Shown here: in pieces, positions 37,162-45,855 of the stretch
How the letters are laid out: every line of letters starts with the position of its first letter
Numbering within the stretch: the first letter of the stretch is position 1
Origin: CAYNRE01 sp964399535
GTDB lineage: Bacteria; Planctomycetota; Planctomycetia; Pirellulales; CAYNRE01
Direction: 5' to 3'
NCBI GenBank assembly: GCA_964399535.1
Contig: CAYNRE010000028.1
Span: 185,409 to 249,408, forward strand
DNA: 64,000 nucleotides
Made by a program: the position numbers and the translations under genes
The notes under the pieces: generated by a model
What the model saw: only the letters and a program-made list of their open reading frames with translations
Databases searched by the model: none
Told to the model about the DNA's origin: nothing

Positions 37162-37395
37162 ATGATCCAGCCAACAGCTTCCGCCGAGCAACCCTTGGCC
37201 GAAATGGTCACGACAGCCCTGGACCGTAGCCCCCACCTCAACCGCCGGACGTTGCGTTTCGAGGCGGCTCAAGGCAAGGTGGTTCTCCGCGGCACGGTGG
37301 GCTCGTTCTACCAAAAGCAGATGGCCCAAGAGGCACTCCGATGCCTGGAGGGGCTTGCCGAGATCTCCAACGAGTTGGAAGTCTCCTGGAGCTAG
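37162..37395 (+). CDS. BON-domain protein
   Basis: The 77-residue protein is a single BON domain with the pattern ALDRSPHLNRRTLRFEA, then GKVVLRGTVGSFYQKQMAQE, then GLAEISNELEV. BON domains bind phospholipids and occur in OsmY and osmotic-stress proteins; here no signal peptide is visible, so it may be cytoplasmic. It stands alone between the M48 and glycosyltransferase genes. Confidence 0.85.
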   Translation: MIQPTASAEQPLAEMVTTALDRSPHLNRRTLRFEAAQGKVVLRGTVGSFYQKQMAQEALRCLEGLAEISNELEVSWS

Positions 37396-37551
37396 CCACG
37401 CGCCGGGCGGGTCGCGAACGGCCCCCCCTGCAAGCCGGGTCTCCCGCGGCCCACACGGCGACCCCCGAACTGCTCTGGTCGTCGGCTGCCCAGTCGGCCT
37501 AGAATCGCCCCCCAACCAGGGGTGCGCGCAAAGGGCGGCGGAGCCGTGTCG

Positions 37552-39078
37552 ATGGGGCCAGGAAACTGGTGGAGAACCATAGCAACGGAGCACCGGGGCT
37601 GGCTCGTGCTAGCCGCGGTGGCCCTGGGGCTGCGGCTGTTGACCCTGGCGGTGCTCGACGCCCCCGGGCGGGCCGCCACCTTCGAACACGGTGAGATCGC
37701 CGCTCGGTTGCTCCGCGGCGAAGGTTTCGCCGTCACATTTCTCGGCCAGACCGGTCCCACCAGCCAGCAGGCACCCTGGGTACCGCTGGTGCTCGCGGGT
37801 TGCTACGCCCTCGCCGGCGCCGGCAGCCCGGCGGCGCTCGTGGCATTTCAGCTTCTGCAATGCCTGGTCGGAACCGCCACGGTCCTGGGCGTGGCCTGGC
37901 TGGCCCGGCAGTGGCTCGACGATTGCCCGGCGGCCATGTGGGTCGCCGGCTACGCGGCGGCCCTATACCCGCCGCACGTGTACATGGTCACCCACATTCA
38001 AGTGGCAACCTGGGCGACAGGGGCTCTGGTGGGCTGCCTGGCGCTGGCGGCAACGCCCTCGGTGCGCCGCAGCGGCGCGGGGGCAGCCGCGATCGGCGCG
38101 GCGTCTGGCGTGGCGCTGTTGATCGAGCCGATCTTTGCCCTGGTGGTCGGCGTTCTGGCGTTGGCCGTGGCGGCGACACCGCTCATGGAACGCGCCGCCG
38201 ATCCCTCGACGGCCCGACCGCGACAAGCCCTTTGGCCGGCCCTGGGCCGGGCCCTGTTCGTACCGCTCGTGGCCCTCTTGGTCATTACCCCCTGGCTGGT
38301 TCGCAACCGCCAAGTGCACGGCGAGTGGGTGTTCGTCAAATCAACCTTCGGCTATGCCCTGTGGCAAGGCAATAACCCGCGAAGCTACGGTACCGACAAG
38401 ATTCCCAAGCCTGGGGCGGCCCAACTCGCCCGGGCCCATGACGGCAGCCTGGCCGACATGAACCGCGCGCTGTGGAGTGCGCGGCGCGAAACGCTCTACA
38501 TCGACGATGTACTGCTAGCCCCCAGCGGCTACGGCCGATTCGCTGGACTCAGCGAGCCGGCGCGGTCGCGCCTGCTGGGCTCCGAGGCCTGGGCCTGGAT
38601 CTTGGATCACCCCGGCGACTACTTCCGCCTTTGCTTACGACGGCTCCGCTACCTGATGCTGTTCGACGAAACGAATCCCAAGGCGAGCCATCCGCTGTAT
38701 CAGGTGTCGACCGTGGTTTGGCTCGTACTGAGCGGCGTGGGGGGCCTGACACTGGGCCGCCGTTGGCGCGCGGCCTGGCCCGGCCTGGCCGCCTGTGGGT
38801 TGCTCGTCGCGTTTCACGCGCTGACGATCACCTCGCCCCGGTTTCGGCTCCCGATCGAGGCCGTGGGCATGGTCGGCGTGGCCTGGGCGGTGACTCCGCT
38901 CGGCCAGCGATTGGCCAGCCGGCTCGCCGACGTGAACGCGCGCAAGCGAACCGCCGCGACGCCGGCCCAGCTACCGCCCGTCGACCCGCCGCATCCGCTG
39001 CGTGGGCCGCATCGCCGCCCGGGAGTTCCCGCCCGCAGGCGAGACCGGCTCGGATCAGCTCGCCGCCGCGACGGCTGA
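37552..39078 (+). CDS. Glycosyltransferase family 39-like membrane protein
   Basis: The 508-residue protein has about ten membrane helices. An early acidic loop (FEHGEIAARLLRGEGF) lies where PMT/ArnT-type enzymes bind polyprenyl-phosphate sugars with an acidic residue. It likely transfers a sugar from a polyprenyl carrier to a lipid or protein on the outer face of the membrane. ATG 37552 begins the first helix; GTG 37546 is also possible. Its last 24 bp overlap the convergent receiver gene. Confidence 0.7.
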   Translation: MGPGNWWRTIATEHRGWLVLAAVALGLRLLTLAVLDAPGRAATFEHGEIAARLLRGEGFAVTFLGQTGPTSQQAPWVPLVLAGCYALAGAGSPAALVAFQLLQCLVGTATVLGVAWLARQWLDDCPAAMWVAGYAAALYPPHVYMVTHIQVATWATGALVGCLALAATPSVRRSGAGAAAIGAASGVALLIEPIFALVVGVLALAVAATPLMERAADPSTARPRQALWPALGRALFVPLVALLVITPWLVRNRQVHGEWVFVKSTFGYALWQGNNPRSYGTDKIPKPGAAQLARAHDGSLADMNRALWSARRETLYIDDVLLAPSGYGRFAGLSEPARSRLLGSEAWAWILDHPGDYFRLCLRRLRYLMLFDETNPKASHPLYQVSTVVWLVLSGVGGLTLGRRWRAAWPGLAACGLLVAFHALTITSPRFRLPIEAVGMVGVAWAVTPLGQRLASRLADVNARKRTAATPAQLPPVDPPHPLRGPHRRPGVPARRRDRLGSARRRDG

Positions 39079-39510
39079 ACTGGCCAGGCCGGCCAAGGTC
39101 TCGACAGCGGCTACCCCGGGCACAGCGGAGACCGCCGCCCCCTGCCCCGCCGGGCACCAACGGTCGAGCTTTTCACGCAAGGCCGGGGCGGAAAACGGGG
39201 TGGTGAGATAGTCGCTCACGCCCTGGGGAATGTTGCGAGCAACGCGGCGGCATTCGTTTTCCGTGGCCAGCAGCACCAGCGGCACCTGTCCATCCCTGGC
39301 CCGCAGCGCCGCCACGAGCTCGGCTCCCGAAGGGCCGGGCATGTTCCAGTCGGTGAGCACCAGGTCGAACGAGCCGGCTTGAAATTGTTCGAGCAACTGG
39401 TTGCCGTCGACCGCCTCGACCAGTTCGTAGACTCCGATCTGGTTAAGGCTGTGCCTGAGAATGCGGCGCATCGTGGGCGAATCGTCAGCAAACAACACGC
39501 GCGCGGTCAT
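39055..39510 (-). CDS. CheY-like receiver protein lacking the conserved lysine
   Basis: The 151-residue stand-alone response-regulator receiver has the acidic pair VLFADDSP and the phosphoacceptor D54 in LVLTDWNMPG. T-type switch residues (LVLLATENE) are also present. The usual Lys of the KPF motif is Thr here (DYLTTPFSAP), which would alter phosphate chemistry. No output domain follows, only ~30 Ala/Val-rich residues. It is likely an adaptor-type regulator. ATG 39510 is chosen. It overlaps the GT39-like gene tail to tail. Confidence 0.85.
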   Translation of the reverse strand: MTARVLFADDSPTMRRILRHSLNQIGVYELVEAVDGNQLLEQFQAGSFDLVLTDWNMPGPSGAELVAALRARDGQVPLVLLATENECRRVARNIPQGVSDYLTTPFSAPALREKLDRWCPAGQGAAVSAVPGVAAVETLAGLASSAVAAAS

Positions 39511-39749
39511 AGTCCAATCCTCCGGCAGGTGCAACGGTTCGATGCGCTTTGGGGCGGGGGCGTGCGCCCTCGTGGGCCGCGCCCTGCTTGACTGCGGGCG
39601 CGGCTCGTCGGGCGGCGGTTTCCCAGCCAGCCCGCGCAGGGCCCGCCCGCCGCAACGCTACGTTGCCGGGGGCCGCCGTCAAACCGGAGGCCGCCCATAG
39701 GGGCGGTTCCGGTTGTAGCGGCCGGGCCGCCGCGCAACCGGCGCCCTGG

Positions 39750-40412
39750 CTATTCCGCGGCCGGGGGCTCGAGTTGCTGGAGGCGAATGGCGCGAAATCC
39801 GATCATCCGCCCACCGTAGTTCTGCAGGCCCAGGTAGCCGCTGGGGCGCCGCAGGCCGGGGTGCTCGGCTTCGAGCTGCGCAAAGCCATCGAGCTGGATG
39901 TCGAGCACCGGCTGCTCGTTCAGGCCGACGCGCAGGTGGGGTCCGAGGGCCTCGATGGTCAGCGACTGCCAAACGTCGCCGGGCCGCAAATGGCCCAACT
40001 CGGCGGCCGCCACGTGATACAGGCTGCCGGTCTTCTGCCAAGGTTCGAGCGGGCCGTAGGCGTCGGTGAAATCGTCGATGATCTGAATCTCGCTCCCCGT
40101 GCGCGAAATGCGTCCCTCGTGCGGGGCGCGGAAATAGACCCCGCTGTTGGTACCCGCCGCCAGACGAAATTCGAGCGCCAGGCGGAAATTGGCATACTCG
40201 CGCTCGGTGGAAAGCCAGCCGCCGGCCCGGGCCGGATGCAGCACCCCTTGGGTAACGGTCCAGTCGTCGGGCGATCCGTCGACCACTTGCCAGCCCGCCA
40301 GGTCGCGGCCGTTAAACAACTCGCTCCAGGGCGCATCGGCCCGAGCGGGCCAGGCCGCCAAGAGGCCAAGAACCAAGGCTGGGCCCATCGACCAGCGGGG
40401 GGCGCGGTTCAT
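39750..40412 (-). CDS. DUF1080 protein (3-keto-disaccharide hydrolase-type)
   Basis: The 220-residue exported protein has a signal peptide (ALVLGLLAAWPARA) and a DUF1080 concanavalin-like fold. The blocks LFNGRDLAGWQVVDG, FRLALEFRLAAGTNSGVYFR and EIQIIDDF are typical. DUF1080 proteins are abundant in planctomycetes, and some hydrolyse 3-keto-sugars or glycosides. The gene overlaps the upstream PHA-granule-type gene by ATGA, and a TIM-barrel sugar-isomerase-like gene lies further upstream, so an operon for sugar use is plausible. Confidence 0.88.
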   Translation of the reverse strand: MNRAPRWSMGPALVLGLLAAWPARADAPWSELFNGRDLAGWQVVDGSPDDWTVTQGVLHPARAGGWLSTEREYANFRLALEFRLAAGTNSGVYFRAPHEGRISRTGSEIQIIDDFTDAYGPLEPWQKTGSLYHVAAAELGHLRPGDVWQSLTIEALGPHLRVGLNEQPVLDIQLDGFAQLEAEHPGLRRPSGYLGLQNYGGRMIGFRAIRLQQLEPPAAE

Positions 40413-40711
40413 GAGAGCACCCGGCCCAACTGGCCGCGGATGGTTTCCTCGATGCGGCCGCGAACCATCATCGCGGCCAGCGGCAGCTTCGAGTCGATTA
40501 CCACGTGGGTCTCTTCAACGCGGAGCGTGCCGGAAGTGCTCATCCCCATCACCGAGAAGGAGTATTCCAGATGATGTTCGTTCCAGGATTCCCGCAAGTT
40601 GGAAACCTGGTGGCCGTACTGCCCCTTGGCGAACTCGATGAGCCGCCGGACTCGGTCGGCGGCTTCCTGGGGGGTCAATTGATGTTCGATCTTCAGGTTC
40701 AGCGAGGGCAT
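40409..40711 (-). CDS. Polyhydroxyalkanoic acid system family protein
   Basis: The 100-residue protein matches the PHA_gran_rgn (pfam09650-type) family in length and layout. It starts with PSLNLKIEHQLTPQEAADRV, continues with GMSTSGTLRVEETHVVIDSK, and ends with a charged helix (MMVRGRIEETIRGQLG). The family was named from PHA loci, but its biochemical role is unclear. No PHA synthase lies in this window. Its stop overlaps the start of the DUF1080 gene by 4 nt. Confidence 0.8.
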   Translation of the reverse strand: MPSLNLKIEHQLTPQEAADRVRRLIEFAKGQYGHQVSNLRESWNEHHLEYSFSVMGMSTSGTLRVEETHVVIDSKLPLAAMMVRGRIEETIRGQLGRVLS

Positions 40712-40750
40712 GGCAACGTCTCCCGCGGGCCCGCGAGGGCCGTTTCAGGT

Positions 40751-41593
40751 TCATCCAAGGCGTTGTTTCAGCTCGGTCAAGCGGCGTACGGCTTGGCCGA
40801 TTTCAGCTTTTTGGCGGGCCGGATCTTGGGGAATTTCGCGCTCGATGGTCAGCGGCCCAACGTAGCCCAACTCGGCGAGTGTGCTCAGGTAGCGCTCGAG
40901 CCCCACGTCGCCCTCGCCCAGCGGCACCTCGGTACCCCACTCCTGCCCCGGATGGGCGGCCCATTTGGCATCTTTGCAATGCACGCTACGAACCCAGCGG
41001 CCGATTCGGCGGAGGGCTTCGATCGGCTCGCCCGAGCCGTAGAGAATCATATTGGCCGGGTCGAAGTTGACGAACAGATTGTCGCGCTCCACGTCGCAAA
41101 TGAACCGCTCGAGCGACTCGGCCGATTCCTGCCCCGTTTCCAGGTGCAGGTTTTGCCCCAGCGCGGCACAGTGATCCAAGACCTCGCGGGTAACGGCCAG
41201 CACCTGGCCATAGAGCGGTTCGGACGGGTCGTGTGGGACGAAACCCAAGTGCAGCGCCACCACGTCGCAGCCGAGTAACCGGGCGAAATCGGCAATCGCC
41301 TTCATCTCGTCGGTGCGGGCACGGCGGGTCTCGGGGGGCACCAGTCCCACGGTGCGCACCACGGTGGGAATGTCGGCGTAGCTCTCTCCCTGGAAACCCC
41401 CGAACACCGCCGTAAGACGAATGTTCAGGCTCGCTAACCGGTCGAGAAACCGGGCCGCGGCCTCGCGCGTGCGCTGGGCCGCCGAGGGAGAATGCAGCTG
41501 AATCGTGGGAATGCCCAGCTCCTGGGCGACCTCGAGCCGCACCCCCAGCCCCGCATCGATCGAGGCAAACACGCCGATGGGCCATTTTTCCAT
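40751..41593 (-). CDS. Sugar phosphate isomerase/epimerase-type TIM barrel protein
   Basis: The 280-residue AP-endonuclease-2-like barrel has candidate divalent-metal ligands in the usual places: Glu in LHLETGQES, Asp in NFDPANMILY, His in VRSVHCKDAK and Glu in TIEREIPQ. Relatives include xylose isomerase-like, hydroxypyruvate isomerase and inosose dehydratase enzymes. The substrate is unknown. ATG 41593 (MEKWPIGVFAS) is used in place of an upstream start at 41641. The PHA-granule-type gene starts 40 bp downstream. Confidence 0.82.
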   Translation of the reverse strand: MEKWPIGVFASIDAGLGVRLEVAQELGIPTIQLHSPSAAQRTREAAARFLDRLASLNIRLTAVFGGFQGESYADIPTVVRTVGLVPPETRRARTDEMKAIADFARLLGCDVVALHLGFVPHDPSEPLYGQVLAVTREVLDHCAALGQNLHLETGQESAESLERFICDVERDNLFVNFDPANMILYGSGEPIEALRRIGRWVRSVHCKDAKWAAHPGQEWGTEVPLGEGDVGLERYLSTLAELGYVGPLTIEREIPQDPARQKAEIGQAVRRLTELKQRLG

Positions 41594-41806
41594 GAACCAA
41601 TACGCTCGCTTTCCAGTTGCGCCGCGGCTCGGCCAAGTCACTGACCGAGAGCATACACCCGAGGGGGAGAAGCCGCCAATGGCCGCGACCGGCGCGCGAT
41701 TGCGATCGCTCGCTGAGCGCGGCCCCCGTGCAGGCCAGGCTCCCGCCGATCAGCCCGGTGTTGGTTGCCCGGGTGCCCGGGAAGTTTGGGCTGGCGTTGC
41801 CGGGCG

Positions 41807-43165
41807 TTATCGTGCGGCGGCTTGCGGTTGCGCCGCCTGGGCCAGAACCTCGGGGCGCCCCTGGGCCGCTCGCGAGCGCGCCGCTCCCTCGGTAACTTCC
41901 CGGGCCAGGCGTTTCATGAAGGGCGTGAAGTCGACCTGCATTGTGTGCCGCTTCGAGGCCACGTAGCGGGCGAACATCGCCTGGCGGTCGGCCTCGATCT
42001 CTTGCTGCATCGACTCGATCGAGGGAAGCCGGTAGCGCCCCGCCAACAGTTCGCCACAGAGCTGCGCCTGGCGTTCGGTGGCCGGAAAGATGGCCCCCAG
42101 CGGCTGAAACAACCCGATGAAAAACAGATTCGGCAGCCCGGGCTTGAACATCCGCAGGTACAACGGCAGGTCGTTGTCGGGGGCCGAGATGAAATCGGGT
42201 TCGAAGAACGGGAACGTCACCTTGTAGCCCGTGCAAAAAATGACCGCGTCGGCCTCGACGCTGGTGCCGTCGACAAAAAAAACTCGCTGCCCCTCGAAGC
42301 GGGCGATGTTGGGCTTAACGGTGATGTCGCCGTGGGCCAGGCGGTCGTAAATGGCCGTGGAAACGCTGGGATGCGCCTGCAACATGCGGTGGTCGGGCTG
42401 GGGCAATCCGTAGCGCTCGTAGCGCCCCACTTGCAGCCGGACCATCAGCCGCGCCAGCAGGCTCATGGCCCACCAAGGCATCCAGGGGGCGTTCCAGTGG
42501 TCGAGCGGGCGACCGAACACATACTTCGGCGAGATATGCGCCCCGCGACGCGTGGCCAGCCAGACCTGTTTGGCGTAGTAGGTGCACTCCACCGAGATAT
42601 CCATCGCGCTATTGCCGATGCCCAGCACCACCACCCGCTGACCGCGGAAATCCTCGGCGTCTTTGTAGTTGTGCGAGTGCAGCATGCGTCCGGAAAATCC
42701 GCCCGGAAAGGGCGGCTCGGGCCAGCGGGGATCCCAATGGTGGCCGTTGCAGACAAACAGCGCGTCGTAAACGCGCGTCTCGCCGTTGGAGAGCCGAATG
42801 TGCCACAGGCCGTCGGCGTCGCGCCGGCAATGCTCGACGCCGGTGCGAAAGGTAATCTGCTCGCGAAGCCCGAACCGGTCGGCATAGCCGCGGAAGTATT
42901 CCCAGATCTGGGAGTGGTGGGGAAAGTCGGGGTAGTCGGCCGGCATCGGATAGTCGGACAACTGCGAACGAATCTTCGACGAATCGATGTGCAGCATCCG
43001 GTACGCGCTCGACATCCCGTTGGGGTTGCCGAAGTACCAGTTGCCGCCCACGTCGTCGGAAAGGTCGAAGCACTCGTAGGGGAGCCCACGATCCTTCAGG
43101 GCCTTGCCCACGGTTAGGCCCGAGGGGCCCGCGCCGATGACACACGAGCGGGGCAGATTCGCCAT
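41807..43165 (-). CDS. Flavin-containing monooxygenase (FMO family)
   Basis: The 452-residue flavoprotein has an FAD-binding motif near the N-terminus (CVIGAGPSGLTVGKALKDRG). The FMO fingerprint FxGxxxHxxxY is FSGRMLHSHNYK near residue 155, and the NADPH-binding block is VLGIGNSAMDIS. It oxygenates soft nucleophiles (N, S) or acts as a Baeyer-Villiger enzyme. The length fits group B monooxygenases. The basic end is Ala/Gln-rich. It is a single-gene unit between non-coding stretches. Confidence 0.9.
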   Translation of the reverse strand: MANLPRSCVIGAGPSGLTVGKALKDRGLPYECFDLSDDVGGNWYFGNPNGMSSAYRMLHIDSSKIRSQLSDYPMPADYPDFPHHSQIWEYFRGYADRFGLREQITFRTGVEHCRRDADGLWHIRLSNGETRVYDALFVCNGHHWDPRWPEPPFPGGFSGRMLHSHNYKDAEDFRGQRVVVLGIGNSAMDISVECTYYAKQVWLATRRGAHISPKYVFGRPLDHWNAPWMPWWAMSLLARLMVRLQVGRYERYGLPQPDHRMLQAHPSVSTAIYDRLAHGDITVKPNIARFEGQRVFFVDGTSVEADAVIFCTGYKVTFPFFEPDFISAPDNDLPLYLRMFKPGLPNLFFIGLFQPLGAIFPATERQAQLCGELLAGRYRLPSIESMQQEIEADRQAMFARYVASKRHTMQVDFTPFMKRLAREVTEGAARSRAAQGRPEVLAQAAQPQAAAR

Positions 43166-43646
43166 CGCCGATTCCTTGCCTGTCGTTGCCTCGCAGCCTG
43201 GTGAAACATGGCCTGGGGGGGGCAGGCCTCAACCTTGTCCAGTGCGGAACCAAGCGCCGCACGGCCGACGATTGCGCGACCCCGCGCCGCTCGATCCTGG
43301 CCTTGCATCCTGGCCGGGGCGCAGGCCGCGCGCTGCATCCGCGGGCCGTAAGGCGGGTGGCAGGGCCGGCAAGCCTGGGTGCCCTGGCCCGCACCCCGCG
43401 CTCCTTGTGCGCCGCTCGGATGCGATCTGCCGATACGGTACGGGCGCGCAAGGCCCTTGTCGAGCAGGAGCCGGCTGACCGCCTCGGGGAACCATCGCCG
43501 AGCAATGCGGGCTGCGGCGATCGGGGTACCCAGCGGAGGCCAGAGCAGGGTCGCGCGAGCCTGGGCGGGCAGAGTGTGCCGACGAGCGCGCTAGCCGTCG
43601 GGACGGGCCCGGGGGCCAGGGGCCCCCCAGCGCTAGAATGGCCCCG
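43166..43646. other. 481 bp without a supported gene
   Basis: The stretch lies between the convergent-side end of the gene at 43647 and the monooxygenase start at 43165. Frames on both strands are Arg/Pro/Gly-rich and do not look like protein. No terminator or repeat was identified. Confidence 0.45.
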
Positions 43647-44513
43647 TTACCGCTCCAGCCGAAATGGGGGCCAGGGGCGGCCACGCTCGCCGAGCGACAC
43701 GTCGCGACCCAAGGGGGACGGTGCTTGCCCCAGGTATTGGCCAATGAGCACCTCGGCATCGTCGGGTACGCTCTCCATCCGCAGCACCCACCACGCGCGA
43801 AACACGCCGCAGTCGTCGAAGGCCGTGGGCGAAAAGCAACCCAGTACGCCGGCCGAGATGCGCCGATTCAATTCGGGAGCCAGGCTGGGGCCCGTTTTGA
43901 GTTGATGAAAGGCAATCTGTAGCCACGCCAGCACGGCTTGCTGGCTGTGTGGATCGCGCCCGCGTGCCGTTTGCCAGAGATCGGCCGCCATCCGGGCCGC
44001 GCGGCGCGGGTCGCAGCCAAACTGCTCTACTTTGATCCAAGGGGCCAGACTGGCCAAGAGTGCGTCGGCCCAGCATTCCGTCCGGTAGCGCAACCGATTC
44101 AGCGAGACGGCGTCTTGCACCGAGACCAGGTGACTTTGCAGAAGCAAACTCAGCACGCGGTGCCGCGCATCGAGATGACCGACCAGCACGCTATGGGCAA
44201 TGGGTTCCACCTCGCGAACCCCGCGGCGGCGGTCGTGGGCCGCCATCGCGGCGGTCCAAACGCGAGCCAAAACCTCGGTCACAAGCACCTCTTCCATGAC
44301 CCAGCGGGCACGCTGCCGCGCCTCGTGCGAGGCGTTTTCCGCCCCGCACGACACCAGCCGCTTCAACTCGCCTGCCCAGCGGTCGAGCCGAGTGCGCGAG
44401 GCTACCCAGTAGGTGTCGAGGTGCCGCGCGGTCAACCCGGGCGATTGCTCGATCAGGCTGCTGGCATGGCGAGCAACGAGGCTGGCCAGGTCGAGGGTCT
44501 GGCTGGGCTGCAT
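43647..44513 (-). CDS. Conserved hypothetical helical protein
   Basis: The 288-residue protein is mostly helical, with blocks such as RARWVMEEVLVTEVLARVW and GVLGCFSPTAFDDCGVFRAW. It has no signal peptide, no obvious membrane helix and no known motif. Its mixed composition supports a real gene. ATG 44513 (MQPSQTLDLASL) is preferred over 44567, whose first ~18 residues look unrelated. The ending is Pro/Arg-rich. The function is unknown. Confidence 0.65.
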   Translation of the reverse strand: MQPSQTLDLASLVARHASSLIEQSPGLTARHLDTYWVASRTRLDRWAGELKRLVSCGAENASHEARQRARWVMEEVLVTEVLARVWTAAMAAHDRRRGVREVEPIAHSVLVGHLDARHRVLSLLLQSHLVSVQDAVSLNRLRYRTECWADALLASLAPWIKVEQFGCDPRRAARMAADLWQTARGRDPHSQQAVLAWLQIAFHQLKTGPSLAPELNRRISAGVLGCFSPTAFDDCGVFRAWWVLRMESVPDDAEVLIGQYLGQAPSPLGRDVSLGERGRPWPPFRLER

Positions 44514-45038
44514 ACGGGGGGCTAACTCGGGGGCATTGGGGCAGAACGCTGGCGGGATGCAAACCACGGGCGATCATCGAGGCGGGAGCCTGCCCCCCCG
44601 GGCTGCCTGGGTTGGGGGAGGATGCTGCCAGAGGTAAAGCAAAGCCGGTGCCAAGAGCTTTCCCAGCGGCCGGCAGCCAGGCAAACTGCGAGAAACGCCG
44701 AGAAAAACCGCGCTCGGCGCCCCAGGAGCGAACCTCACTCGGCTGGGCCAAAGCGGAACGATGTGGCGTTTTCACGACACCGGTGTTGTCAGGACGGGGC
44801 GCGTCGCCGGTGACCAAACTGGCCAACCAGGCATCGAAGCTAGAACCGCCGGGGCGTGGGCAGCCGGTTCCGGCCGGCAGAACTTCAAGCAGGGCCGGCG
44901 AGCCAAGCGAATCGAATTAAGCCCCCCCCTCCGGCGAGATGGGGGCCGTTCGGGTACAACGCTGAGGCCCGCGATCAATTACAAGTGCGTCGCGGTGCGG
45001 CGGACCCGGCGACCAAGCAAACCGAGAAGGAGCCAACG
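44514..45038. other. 525 bp intergenic region
   Basis: This holds the divergent upstream regions of the helical protein and the SDR gene. No coding sequence, RNA or repeat is supported. AAGGAG at 45027-45032 is the ribosome-binding site of the SDR gene. Confidence 0.45.
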
Positions 45039-45779
45039 ATGGGTTTTGAAGTCCAGCACAAAGTGGCCCTCGTCACGGGGGCTAACCGTGGAATCGGCAA
45101 GGCAATCGTCGAGGGGCTGCTGGAAGCGGGTGCCGCCAAGGTCTACGCGGCGGTGCGCGACCCAAGCTTGGTAACCGACTTGGTCGCCAATTCGGGCGGC
45201 CGGGTCGTGGCCCTGCCCCTCGACCTGAGTAAGCCGGCTACGATCGAGGCCGCCGCCCAGACGGCTTCCGATGTGCAGTTGGTAATCAACAACGCCGGTG
45301 TTCTGCAGGCGGTCGACCTCTTGAGCCCCCAGGCGTTCGACGCCCTGGAATTGGAGATCGAGGTGAACCTGCGGGGGTTCTTACGAGTGGTTCAGGCGTT
45401 TGTGCCGGTGCTGCGCGCCCGGGGGGGTGGGGCCCTGGTGCAGCTCAACTCGGTGGTATCGCTCCGTGCCTTTCCCGAGGTGGCCACGTACAGCGCCTCG
45501 AAGGCGGCGTCGTACGCAATCACCCAGGCCCTGCGCGACCAACTTGAACCCCTGGGTATCGCCGTGTTGAGCGTGCACCCAGGACCGATCGCCACCGAGA
45601 TGGCGGCCGCGGCGGGTTTCACCGCGGGAGCCGCGCCCCCCAGCGTAGTGGCTCAGGCCATCGTGACCGCCCTAGGCAAGGGCCAGTTCCAGGTGTTCCC
45701 CGACCCCATGGCGCGTCAGTACGGCGAGGCCTATGAGAGCTTTGCCCAAATGATCTTTGCCCCGGGTGCTGGCGAATAG
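45039..45779 (+). CDS. Short-chain dehydrogenase/reductase
   Basis: The 246-residue classical SDR has the cofactor-binding VTGANRGIGKAI, the NNAG motif (VINNAGVLQAV), the catalytic Ser in QLNSVVSLRAF and the Tyr-Lys pair in YSASKAASYAI. The PGPI block (VHPGPIATEM) follows. It oxidises or reduces an alcohol/ketone with NAD(P); the substrate cannot be predicted. ATG 45039 has an ideal AAGGAG 6 nt upstream. It is convergent with the LssY_C gene. Confidence 0.92.
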   Translation: MGFEVQHKVALVTGANRGIGKAIVEGLLEAGAAKVYAAVRDPSLVTDLVANSGGRVVALPLDLSKPATIEAAAQTASDVQLVINNAGVLQAVDLLSPQAFDALELEIEVNLRGFLRVVQAFVPVLRARGGGALVQLNSVVSLRAFPEVATYSASKAASYAITQALRDQLEPLGIAVLSVHPGPIATEMAAAAGFTAGAAPPSVVAQAIVTALGKGQFQVFPDPMARQYGEAYESFAQMIFAPGAGE

Positions 45780-45855
45780 CCCGATCCGGGCGAGTGCGCC
45801 GCGAACGCTCTCGCTCGGCCAGACTCGCCGCCTCGCTGCTTCAGCGCCCCACCGC

